The notes under the pieces were generated by a model. It was given only the letters and a program-made list of their open reading frames with translations, had not been told where the DNA came from and made no database searches. DNA of 38,139 nucleotides from Rheinheimera sp. (lineage in GTDB: Bacteria > Pseudomonadota > Gammaproteobacteria > Enterobacterales > Alteromonadaceae), in the NCBI RefSeq assembly GCF_030824435.1, contig NZ_JAVBXS010000077.1, positions 1 through 38,139 on the forward strand. Reading direction: 5' to 3'. This document shows positions 16,032 to 24,700 of this stretch, in pieces (positions within the stretch are counted from its first letter, which is position 1; every line of letters starts with the position of its first letter). The position numbers were made by a program, and so were the translations under genes.

Positions 16032-16706
16032 ATGACTACTTTAAATTTCACCACAACAACACCGCTCAACAACATCGCTATTATTGGCGCTTCAGGTTTT
16101 ATTGGTTCAGCTTTAACCAAAGAAGCTTTGGCCCGTGGTTTAAAGGTGCGGGCTTTGGTCAGCCGGCCTGAACGTTTAACGGCAAGTGCAGAGTTAGAAG
16201 TTGTTGGTGTTGATGTGATGGATAGCAAAGCTTTAACACAGGCGTTGCAGGGTGTTGATTTGGTGATCAGTGCTTTTAGCGGCCATGCGCAGCAGGATGT
16301 GGCAGGTTATTATCAACAAGGTTTTGAATTGATATTGACCGCAGTCAAAGCGGCAGCTGTACCACGTTTATTGGTGGTGGGCGGTGCTGCTTCATTAAAA
16401 TTAGCCGATGGTTCTATGTTGTTGGATAAACCGGATTTTCCGGCCGCTTATTTAGGCTCTGCTAAAGGCGCTTATGCGGCGCTGCAACTGCTGCGGGCGG
16501 AAAAGTCGTTAGCCTGGAGTTATTTATCTCCTGCAGCAGAAATTTTCCCTGGTGATAAAACAGGTAATTTCCGCTTAGGTGCTGATGATTTACTGACTGA
16601 TGCCCAAGGCAAAAGCCGTATTTCTACCGGTGATTATGCTGTTGCCATGCTGGATGAAGCGCAGCAACCACAACAGTTGAATCGGCGTTTTAGTGTGGCT
16701 TATTAA
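16032..16706 (+). CDS. NAD(P)H-binding Rossmann protein (NmrA/NADH-flavin reductase-like)
   Basis: A 224-aa single-domain atypical short-chain dehydrogenase-like protein. The dinucleotide-binding loop is IIGASGFIGSALTKEALARG (about 15-34), followed by VRALVSRPERL, ISAFSGHAQQD and a LLVVGGAASL strand. It lacks a canonical YxxxK pair in the usual place, as do many NAD(P)H-binding proteins annotated as NADH-flavin reductase-like or NmrA-like. These may be oxidoreductases or redox sensors. AGGA lies seven bases from the ATG. It is divergently arranged with a LysR regulator, its probable controller. It is closed by a strong terminator (16750-16778). Confidence 0.83.
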   Translation: MTTLNFTTTTPLNNIAIIGASGFIGSALTKEALARGLKVRALVSRPERLTASAELEVVGVDVMDSKALTQALQGVDLVISAFSGHAQQDVAGYYQQGFELILTAVKAAAVPRLLVVGGAASLKLADGSMLLDKPDFPAAYLGSAKGAYAALQLLRAEKSLAWSYLSPAAEIFPGDKTGNFRLGADDLLTDAQGKSRISTGDYAVAMLDEAQQPQQLNRRFSVAY

Positions 16707-16749
16707 GCTGAAATAACAGTAGTTTTTGCGTGTTTAAACATGCCGGAGA

Positions 16750-16778
16750 TAAAAACGCGGTTGAACACCGCGTTTTTA
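16750..16778. terminator. Rho-independent terminator after the NAD(P)-binding protein gene
   Basis: A 12-bp perfect stem, TAAAAACGCGGT with ACCGCGTTTTTA, around a 5-base loop. The right arm ends in five T, and the A-run on the left arm would also serve the opposite strand. Confidence 0.88.
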
Positions 16779-16879
16779 TTGGGCAATAGACAGCCCCTGC
16801 CACAGCAGCGCTATTGCAATCTTGCCGGCGCAGCTTGCAGAATAAAGTAGCCACATTTAGCCACTAGCCGGAAACCAAA

Positions 16880-17254
16880 ATGGACTTTACCGCCTGCCGT
16901 GATCATTGCCTGATGCAATTACAAAGTGAAGAAGACTTCCCTTTTGGCCCCGATGTTTATGTCTATAAAGTGGTTGGCAAAATATTCGCTATTTTAAGTG
17001 AAAATCTGGTGCCCGGCAGTCCGGCTAAAATGGCCAGCCTGAATTTAAAATGTGACCCGGCGGAAGCACTGATGCTGCGGCAAATTTTCCCTGCCATAAC
17101 ACCGGGTTACCATATGAATAAACAACACTGGAATACGCTGTTGCTGGATAAGTCAGTGCCGGACAACGAAATTAAACGCCAGATTGAACAATCTTACGCC
17201 TTAGTGGTAAAGAGCCTGCCCAAAGTCAAAAGGCCGTTTTTAAGTCAGGGTTGA
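16880..17254 (+). CDS. MmcQ/YjbR family protein
   Basis: A 124-aa protein of the MmcQ/YjbR family. Members share a CyaY-like fold and are often annotated as DNA-binding, though their function is not settled. Family features seen are CRDHCLMQLQSEEDFPFGPDVYVYKVVGKIFAIL near the N-terminus and the segment PGYHMNKQHWNTLLLD (about 75-90). The last 10 bp overlap tail-to-tail with the 3' end of the ABM-domain gene on the other strand. No terminator is visible between the two. Confidence 0.85.
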   Translation: MDFTACRDHCLMQLQSEEDFPFGPDVYVYKVVGKIFAILSENLVPGSPAKMASLNLKCDPAEALMLRQIFPAITPGYHMNKQHWNTLLLDKSVPDNEIKRQIEQSYALVVKSLPKVKRPFLSQG

Positions 17255-17637
17255 ATGGCAGGCACCTCAGCCGCTGTTGAGGGGCAATCTGTTGGCTGGT
17301 GAAACAGCTGACTGTCGGCAGGCGCCTCTGCCCTCTGTTGTAAACCATAATCACGCTCAACAGTGGCAATGCGCAGCCGGTAATCTTTAAATATCACACT
17401 ACGGCCTAGTTGCTGGGCCAGCCGGTGTGCTTCCAGTTGCCGCCACTGCAAAATGGCAGCTTCGTCCCGCCAGAAGCTCAAAGACAAGAGTTTGTCTGGT
17501 TGTGTCAGGCTTTGAAAACGTTCAATACTGATAAAACCGTCGATGTCATTTAATAAAGGTTTCAGGCTGGCTGCTATGTCCAGATACTGCGCTTTGTGTT
17601 CAGCATGCACTTCAACTTCAAAAATAACGGCAATCAT
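17245..17637 (-). CDS. Antibiotic biosynthesis monooxygenase (ABM)-domain protein
   Basis: A 130-aa protein with an ABM dimeric alpha/beta-barrel (residues 1-100: MIAVIFEVEVHAEHKAQYL, DGFISIERF, LSLSFWRDEAAILQWRQLEAHRLAQQLG). Cofactor-free monooxygenases and haem-degrading enzymes share this fold. The C-terminal 30 residues are low-complexity and polar. The ATG at 17637 overlaps the P450 stop as ATGA and has GGGAG eight bases upstream, so the two genes are translationally coupled. The pairing suggests that the two act on one substrate. Its 3' end overlaps the YjbR gene on the opposite strand. Confidence 0.85.
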   Translation of the reverse strand: MIAVIFEVEVHAEHKAQYLDIAASLKPLLNDIDGFISIERFQSLTQPDKLLSLSFWRDEAAILQWRQLEAHRLAQQLGRSVIFKDYRLRIATVERDYGLQQRAEAPADSQLFHQPTDCPSTAAEVPAIQP

Positions 17638-18824
17638 TCTGTTACTCCCTGGCTGGCCTGAAGTGGCTGATCTGAGTGAAAAAACAGCGGTAATCGACCA
17701 TTGGTTAAATTCTGATACTGCCACTGCAGAGGCGGCAGCTTTTGCCTGAGCAGGAACTCCATGGCAACAGCAGCAATCTGGCAGGCTATCCAGTCGCCTG
17801 GGCAACGATGAGCTCCACTGCTAAAGGTCAGGTTTTCCGTTGGGGTTCTGTCCAGTCTGAATTGCTCTGCGTTTTGATACTGCTGCTCATCCCGCCCGGC
17901 AGCTGCCAATAACAGCAACACAGTACTGCCCTGAGGCAGCAGCACACCTGCTATTTCACAGTCGGCACTGATAAAACGCCTGGTATTTTGCACCGGCGGG
18001 TCAAAACGGGCCACTTCATGCACCAGCAAAAGGCAAAACTCTGGGTTGGTTTGTGCCATTGGCAATAGCTGCTGCCTGAAAAGTGCAATCAGGCTGTTGC
18101 CAATCAGGCCAGAAGTTGCTTCATAACTTTGCATTAATAAACCAAGTAAATTAGCCAGTTGCCAATCGGCTCCCGTTGTTGTTTGCCGCAATTGCGCCAG
18201 CAAAGTGGCACAAGCCTGTTCTCCGGCGCTGATGGTTCTCGCATCAGCGTCCGGTAATAAACAAGCAATAAAATCAGCGATGGCAACAGCGGCAATGGCG
18301 GCCTGACAAGGTGAAAAATTCAGCAGCAGTGCCACCACAGTCACAGGCAAAAGCCGGATAAATTCATTCAGCACTGTGGCCTGGGCTGGCTCAGCGCCAG
18401 ACTTGCTGCCGGGCGAAAACAAATGGTCGGCAGCAAGCTGATATTTATCGGCCAGCGTGCTTTGTAACTGCTGAACAGATTGCCAGCTGAGTTGCTGTAC
18501 CTCTGTGGTGGTCAGCCGGCTGAGCCGCTGTTGCAGCCAGGCTTTATGTTGTTGTTGAGTGCCGCCATCTGTCATCCGGATCAACATGGCAAATACCTCA
18601 GAGACTGAAGTTGCAACAAGGTGGGGTGGCACTGGCGCTGTTGCCGGGCGCACTTTGGCGGCCGGGTGTGTCAGCAGTTGCCGGATCACCTCAGCTCTGG
18701 ATGCCAGCCACAGTTTTAATGCCGGGTCATATTGCAGGGCAGCGCCCTGTCTGAGCATGGCGTAATAGGGATAGGGATCTGCATGTTGTGCAGCGGCAAT
18801 GGCATGGAGCGGGACATTGTTCAT
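17634..18824 (-). CDS. Cytochrome P450
   Basis: A 396-aa soluble bacterial P450. The haem-binding motif FSSGAHRCPG gives the axial thiolate as C341. The K-helix ExxR is E270-V-A-R273, 71 residues before the haem cysteine, followed by FDPPVQNTRR. The I-helix acid/threonine pair appears in SYEATSGL. The chain is of normal class I bacterial length. No ferredoxin or reductase gene is adjacent, so electron partners must be elsewhere. The start at 18824 (TTGGA upstream, eight bases) removes 58 unrelated residues from the longer frame. It overlaps the downstream ABM monooxygenase by four bases and is divergent from an ArsR-type regulator gene. The substrate is unknown. Confidence 0.92.
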   Translation of the reverse strand: MNNVPLHAIAAAQHADPYPYYAMLRQGAALQYDPALKLWLASRAEVIRQLLTHPAAKVRPATAPVPPHLVATSVSEVFAMLIRMTDGGTQQQHKAWLQQRLSRLTTTEVQQLSWQSVQQLQSTLADKYQLAADHLFSPGSKSGAEPAQATVLNEFIRLLPVTVVALLLNFSPCQAAIAAVAIADFIACLLPDADARTISAGEQACATLLAQLRQTTTGADWQLANLLGLLMQSYEATSGLIGNSLIALFRQQLLPMAQTNPEFCLLLVHEVARFDPPVQNTRRFISADCEIAGVLLPQGSTVLLLLAAAGRDEQQYQNAEQFRLDRTPTENLTFSSGAHRCPGDWIACQIAAVAMEFLLRQKLPPLQWQYQNLTNGRLPLFFHSDQPLQASQGVTE

Positions 18825-18891
18825 TTTTATTCCAAAAAGGTAAAACCCGGTTGAATTTGCCTGCTTGTGCGCTGGCGTTATGCAAGGCATG

Positions 18892-19644
18892 ATGCCGGAA
18901 ATTTCCCCACAATACTTCGCCCAGCACCGAATGATGGATGTAGAACAACAGGTTGCCCAAATTGCCGCGGCAATAGCAGAACCGGCACGCGCCCGCATCT
19001 TATGTGCGCTGATGGACGGCCGCGCTTATACCGCCACCGAACTGGCGGCTATTGCCGACACCGCAAGTTCAACGGCCAGCGCGCATTTAAGCCGCTTAAC
19101 TGAACTGGGTTTATTGCATAAAGTCAGTCAGGGCAGGCACCGTTATTTTCAGTTGGCAGATGCTGCTGTGGCTCAGGTGCTGGAATCGATGATGCAGCTG
19201 GCTGGCAGGGAGCCTTTGCGTATTGCTGTAACCACACCTCAGTCTTTGCGTTTTGCCCGCAGTTGTTATGATCATCTGGCCGGTGTGGTGGCGGTAAAAC
19301 TCTTGCAACAACTTATCCAATTGGGCTGGTTATTGCCCGTTCCCGGCACCACAAGCGGGCAACAACCGGATTATCAGCTAACAGCTGTGGGGCAAGCCGG
19401 TTTTGCCAGGATGGCAATCAATGTCGAGACCAAACCACATAGCAGAAGGCGTTATGCCTGCGGTTGTCTGGACTGGAGCGAACGCACCACGCATCTGGCA
19501 GGCCAGCTTGGCGCAGCACTGCTGGATTTTATGTTAGAAAAACAGTGGTTTGAACCCAGACTCGACAGCCGCGAATTACAGTTGACCGAACTTGGCCGTC
19601 GCCAGCTGCATCTGCAATTTGCATTGAGTTTGCCGCCGGCATAA
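18892..19644 (+). CDS. ArsR-type winged-helix transcriptional regulator with C-terminal extension
   Basis: A 250-aa regulator. The ArsR-like winged helix-turn-helix (about 15-90) includes AEPARARILCALMDGRAYTATELA and TASSTASAHLSRLTELGLLHKVSQGRHRYF. A further 150 residues contain YACGCLDWSERTTHLAGQLGAALLDFM, an extension seen in one ArsR subfamily. The N-terminal metal motif of ArsR (ELCVCDL) is absent; CGC near residue 180 is the only cysteine cluster. It is divergent from the P450 gene, so it probably regulates that operon. The start is uncertain. ATG 18892 has AAGG four bases upstream, but the conserved domain begins nearer the ATG pair at 18931 and 18934. Confidence 0.83.
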   Translation: MPEISPQYFAQHRMMDVEQQVAQIAAAIAEPARARILCALMDGRAYTATELAAIADTASSTASAHLSRLTELGLLHKVSQGRHRYFQLADAAVAQVLESMMQLAGREPLRIAVTTPQSLRFARSCYDHLAGVVAVKLLQQLIQLGWLLPVPGTTSGQQPDYQLTAVGQAGFARMAINVETKPHSRRRYACGCLDWSERTTHLAGQLGAALLDFMLEKQWFEPRLDSRELQLTELGRRQLHLQFALSLPPA

Positions 19645-19774
19645 GGTTATTTTCCTGTTTGCCCTACAGGCGAAAATTGCCAACAATCTGAAAAAAAATG
19701 ACTGTTTTCACGCTGGTTGCAGTTTTTAAATCAGGCTAAGGTAAGTCTTTCTGCCATAACCCAAGGAAACGATC

Positions 19775-20401
19775 ATGGCCAGCTGCCCACAACTCAGGTT
19801 TTTCCACAATCCACAAAGCCGCTCTGCCGGTGTCCGTATGCTGTTAGAAGAGCTTGGATTACCTTTTACTCTTGAATTTGTTGATTTTAAAAACAAACCT
19901 GCTGCCTTATTGGCGGCAAACCCATTGGGCAAAGTACCTACTTTGTTGGCCGATGATGCTGTTGTCACTGAACAAGTGGCTATTTTTCAGTTTCTGGCAG
20001 AATTGGCGCCGGAGAAAAATTTAAGCCCAGCGGTGGGCGACCCGCTGCGTGGCCCTTATTTACGGGCTTTTGCGTTTTACGGCAGCAGTTTTGAACCTGC
20101 GATGATTGATAAATCACAAAAACGCGACAACACCTCACCAGGTATGAGCCCTTATGGCACTATTGAAGGGGTGGAAGCGCTGGTGCGGGCGCAACTGGCC
20201 AAAGGCCCATGGTGGCTGGGCGAGCGTTTTACCGCCGCCGATGTACTCTGGGCTTCGTCATTAAGCTGGATCACCCAATTTGGTTTATTGGAAAAAACAC
20301 CTGAAGTGGCCGCTTATATAGAACGTTTTAATCAGCGCCCTGCGGTGATAGCGGCGCGCTCTAAAGATGCGGCACTGATGGCCGAAATCAGTCCGGCTTA
20401 A
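19775..20401 (+). CDS. Glutathione S-transferase family protein
   Basis: A 208-aa GST, distinct from the one at 13744-14427. The N-terminal domain reads LRFFHNPQSRSAGVRMLLEELGLPFTLEFVDF, with a serine near residue 15 as the probable glutathione-activating residue. It is followed by NPLGKVPTLLADDAVVTEQVAIFQFL. The C-terminal helical domain has WWLGERFTAADVLWASSL. AAGGA lies eight bases before the ATG. It is monocistronic, followed by the hairpin at 20453-20485. Confidence 0.9.
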   Translation: MASCPQLRFFHNPQSRSAGVRMLLEELGLPFTLEFVDFKNKPAALLAANPLGKVPTLLADDAVVTEQVAIFQFLAELAPEKNLSPAVGDPLRGPYLRAFAFYGSSFEPAMIDKSQKRDNTSPGMSPYGTIEGVEALVRAQLAKGPWWLGERFTAADVLWASSLSWITQFGLLEKTPEVAAYIERFNQRPAVIAARSKDAALMAEISPA

Positions 20402-20452
20402 CACAGCTACTGCGCGAGCAGCCTGCATTTTTAATGATTTTGAGTATATGAT

Positions 20453-20485
20453 AAGCCCTGCTTTTATTTCAGGGCTTTGTTTTTT
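20453..20485 (+). terminator. Terminator hairpin running into the sbcD start codon
   Basis: AAGCCCTG (20453-20460) pairs with CAGGGCTT (20470-20477), followed by TGTTTTTT up to 20485. The sbcD ATG begins at the next base, 20486. The right arm contains the only purine-rich AGGG near the start codon. The element may both end the GST transcript and hide the sbcD ribosome site. Confidence 0.75.
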
Positions 20486-21754
20486 ATGCGGATCCTGCAT
20501 AGTTCCGACTGGCATCTTGGCCAGTTTTTTATTGGCAAAAGCCGTCTGGCCGAACATCAGGCCTTTTTCCGCTGGTTAAAACAACAAATTGTGCAGCTGG
20601 ACGTGGATGTATTGCTGGTGGCCGGTGATATTTTTGACAGCGCCACGCCGCCCAGTTATGCCCGCGAGCTTTACCATCAGCTGATTGTCGATTTACAGCC
20701 AACAGGCGTACAGCTGGTGCTGTTGGGCGGGAATCACGATTCAGTGGCGGTGTTGCAGGAAAGCGCCACTTTACTGAAATGCCTGCACACCTTTGTGATA
20801 CCTGGTTATCAGACCGATATTCAACAACATCTTATTCCGCTGAAACGCAAAAATGGCGACATTGGCGCCGTGCTTGCTGCAGTGCCTTTTTTACGGCCAC
20901 GTGATTTATCACAAAGAGAGGATGGCAAAAGCCAGTCCGGCCAAAGTGCGGCTGATAAAAGCAGCCAGCTGCAACAACAAATTGGCAGTTTTTATCAGGA
21001 GTTGTATCAGGCGGCAGCTGAACTTGCCGTCGCGCTTGGCAATAAAGAGTTGCCGCTGCTTGCCACCGGCCATCTGACAACAGTTGGCGCCAGCAGCACT
21101 GAGTCGGTTCGGGAAATTTATATCGGCACGCTGGAGGCTTTACCAGCCAGCGCTTTGCCACCTTTTGCTTATATTGCTTTAGGTCATATTCATCAGGCAC
21201 AAAAAGTCGCGGGTTCAGACTTTATCCGTTATTGCGGCTCGCCAATCCCATTAAGTTTTGATGAAGCCAGCCAGCAAAAACAACTGCTGCTGGTGGAATT
21301 TCATCAAGGCCAAAACGAGCCTCTTGTTAGCAGCATCGCAGCGCCTTGTTTTCAGCCGCTGCTCAGTCTGAAATCTGACTTCGCTTCGTTAAGCAGCAAA
21401 CTCAGTCCGGCTTTGGCGCAGTTAGCCGCAGGACAAAAATTATGGCTGGAGCTGGTGCTGACAGGGGAAGACGCTTTGTTGTCGGATATTCAGCTGCAAT
21501 TACAACAACAGCTGGCCGATTTGCCGGTAGAGCTTCTGAAACTGCGCCGGGAAAAACGCAGCAGCAATAATGTGCTGTTACAGGCCGAACCTTCGTTGCT
21601 GGAACTGACGCCCGCTGATGTATTTAGTGCCCGTTTGACTGCTGAAACGCTCAGCGACGAGCTGACTGCGCGGTTAAGCCAGCTGCATCAGCTTGCGTTG
21701 GAGCAATTACAACAGCCGGCAGAAACCGCCACAAACACCACAGAGGCGCCTTAA
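20486..21754 (+). CDS. sbcD: SbcD exonuclease subunit (Mre11 homologue)
   Basis: A 422-aa nuclease subunit of the SbcCD complex, which cuts hairpins and protein-blocked DNA ends. The calcineurin-like phosphoesterase metal sites are in order: HSSDWHLGQ (D8, H10), VAGDIFDSA, GGNHDSV, and the later GHLTTVGA and ALGHIHQA histidines. The C-terminal capping domain follows. ATG 20486 is the only ATG before the conserved core. A TTG at 20477 is possible in frame, and a stop lies at 20441. No usual Shine-Dalgarno precedes it. Its stop overlaps the sbcC start as TAATG, so the subunits are made together. Confidence 0.95.
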   Translation: MRILHSSDWHLGQFFIGKSRLAEHQAFFRWLKQQIVQLDVDVLLVAGDIFDSATPPSYARELYHQLIVDLQPTGVQLVLLGGNHDSVAVLQESATLLKCLHTFVIPGYQTDIQQHLIPLKRKNGDIGAVLAAVPFLRPRDLSQREDGKSQSGQSAADKSSQLQQQIGSFYQELYQAAAELAVALGNKELPLLATGHLTTVGASSTESVREIYIGTLEALPASALPPFAYIALGHIHQAQKVAGSDFIRYCGSPIPLSFDEASQQKQLLLVEFHQGQNEPLVSSIAAPCFQPLLSLKSDFASLSSKLSPALAQLAAGQKLWLELVLTGEDALLSDIQLQLQQQLADLPVELLKLRREKRSSNNVLLQAEPSLLELTPADVFSARLTAETLSDELTARLSQLHQLALEQLQQPAETATNTTEAP

Positions 21755-24700
21755 TGAAAATTCTGTCGCTGCGGCTACTCAACCTCAATTCACTGCGTGG
21801 TGAATGGAAAATTGATTTTCGCGATCCGGCTTTTGCCAGCTCGAATTTATTTGCCATTACCGGGCCAACAGGGGCAGGTAAAAGCACGTTGCTGGACGCT
21901 ATTTGTCTGGCGCTTTATCACCAGACGCCCAGGCTGAAGTCGCTGAGCCCAAACAGCAATGAGCTGATGAGCCGCCACAGTGCCGAATGTCTGGCTGAAG
22001 TGGAGTTTTCGGTGCGTGGCCAGAGTTACCGCGCCTTCTGGAGCCAACGTCGCTCCCGTGGTGCTGTGGATGGCAATTTACAGGCCGCCAAAGTAGAACT
22101 GGCCACGCTGGATGGCCAGATTTTAACCGACAAAAGTTCGGAAAAACTCAAACTGACAGAACAGCTGACCGGGCTGGATTTTGATCGTTTTACCCGTTCT
22201 ATGTTGTTGTCTCAAGGCAACTTTGCCGCTTTTTTAAATGCCAGCGCCAATGAGAGGGCTGAGCTGTTGGAAGAGCTGACCGGCACCGAAATTTATGGCC
22301 AGTTGTCGATGCAGGTGTTTCAGAGTTGCCGTGAGCTGGAAACCGAACAAAAGTTAACTCAGGCCCAATTACAAGGTATGCAGCTGCTGAGCGCTGACGA
22401 GTTGTTGGCACTGCAAGCTGCAGAGCAACAACTAAACCAGACTCAGGCAGACTTGCAACAACAGCAACAGGCGTTGTTGCCAAAATTAAACTGGTGGCAA
22501 CAGCAACAAAGCGCATTGGCGCAGCAGCAACAGGCCAGCCAAAAACTACAACAAGCTCAGACTGAGATGGATCAAGCCAAAGTTGGGTTGGCCAAACTGG
22601 AAACTTACCCCGAACTTGCCAGGTTACAGCCGCTATATCAGGCGCTGCTGAATGCAAGAAATCAACAACAGCAGGCTGAAGTGGCGCTGACGCAGTGGCA
22701 GCAACAATATCAGCCGCTGGCTGACGGCCAACAACAAAACACAAAGCTGATTGGCCAATACAGCAAAGCGCGCTTGCTGGTGCTTTCGCAAAGTCAGCAA
22801 CAAACAGAACAACATATACAGCAACTGCAACAACAGCTGGGTGGCAGAGCAACAGCTGCCTTTTTGGCTGAATTGCTGGCGGCTTTTAAACCGGCCTGGT
22901 TGCAGGCAGAGCAGCGCCAGCAACAGCTGGTGCTGTTGCAGCAGCAAGCGCTGAAGTTAAACCAGGATTTACAGCAGTTGTCGTTGGCTGGTCAGCAGAA
23001 AAAGCAGCAGGAACAGACCTTTGCCACAGCGCTCAGCAGCGCAGAGCAGAAGCTGCAACAACTGCAGTCGGCGCAGCAACAGCTGGATATTGGTGTTTTA
23101 CAACAACAGCAACAACAGCTGCAGAGCCAACAATTTATGCTGGCAGAATGCATGCAGCAGCTGGCTCAGCTCGGTCAGTTACAAACAAAACAGCAGCAGT
23201 TACAACAACAAGGCCAGCAACAAAGTTTACTGGAGCAACAGCTGGCACAGCAGGTGTTACAACTGCGTCAGGCTTATAAACAACAAGAAGCTGTGGTGAA
23301 AGACAAAGAGCTCATTTTTCAGCAACAACTGAAAATTACCGAATTGTCGGCGCTTCGTAGTCAGTTGCAGCCAGGTGAAGCTTGCCCGCTTTGTGGCAGT
23401 GCCGAGCATCCAGCTATTGTGGCTTATCAGCAGTTAACACCGGGCGCGGCCGAGCAAGCCTTGCTCGCTGCCAAACAGTTATTGGAGCAATATTTACAAC
23501 AAGGCACAGCGGCGCAGCAGCAACATACCAAATTACAAACCGAGCTGGCGGGTGCTTTGCAGCAACAACAAGAGCTAGAGCAACAACAGGACAAAATTCA
23601 GCAACAATTACAGGCTGCATTATTGCCGTCTGAGCTAAAAGCACTACTGCTGCAAACGGCGGCCAGCCAAAACCCGGCTGAACTGGAAGCGCGGCAACAG
23701 CAGCTTGGCAATGAGTTACAACAAATTCAGCGGCAGCTGTTGGCTTATCAGCATAACCAGCAGCAGTTATTGCAGGCGCAACAGCAGCTGCAACAAGCCG
23801 CCCATGATGTGCAGCAGCTGGCTCAGCAGCTGGCGCTGGACCGGCAGCTGTATCAACAACTGCAAAAAGAACTTAAACATAACGACGAAACGCAGCAGCA
23901 ACTGCAACAGCAGCTGCAGGCGCAGTTATTGGCACTTGGCAACGAATTGCAGCAGTTGGGTGATGCGGTCATCACTGCAGATAACAGCGTTTTGTGGCTG
24001 GCACAATTGCAGGAAAGGCAGTTGTATTGGCAACAGCAGCTGCAACTGTGGCAACAGCAAGAGCAGCACTTACAGCAACTACAACAACAATTGTTGCAGT
24101 TAAGCCCTTTGTTAACTCAGGCGCAGGCTGATTTTAGCCACTGGCAAAATGTTATTGCCGCCAGTCTCAGCCTAAGCAATTTGATTGACACTGGCGACAC
24201 CCAACAGCCGCGGCTGTTTTCAGGTCAGCAGCCAGAACCCGAGGCTGTGCCTTTTAGTGATAAAACGGCAGACGAACTGCAGCTGTTACTGCAACAACAC
24301 AGCAGCTTGTGGCAACAGCAACAACAACAGCTGGCACAGCTGGAAGGTCAGCAACAGAGTTTGTTGATGCAACAACAGCAACAGACAGCACAGCTTGCTG
24401 CTTTGCAACAACAATGGCAACAAGCGCTGGCGGCCAGCCCTTTTGCCACTGAAATTGCTTTTATTACTGCACAGCTGAGCGATGCGCAGCTGTTGTTGTT
24501 ACAACAACAAAAACAACAATTACAAGACGCACAAACCTCAGCCCAGGCCTTGTTGCAGCAGGCCACTGAGTTGCTGGCACAGTTAGCTGCCGCTAAACCT
24601 GAAGTGTTGCCAGAGCTCGCTGAGCTGGAATTGCAACAACAACAGTTGCAGCAACAGCAGCAACAACTGAGTGAGCAGTTGGGTGAAATCCGCCAACAAC

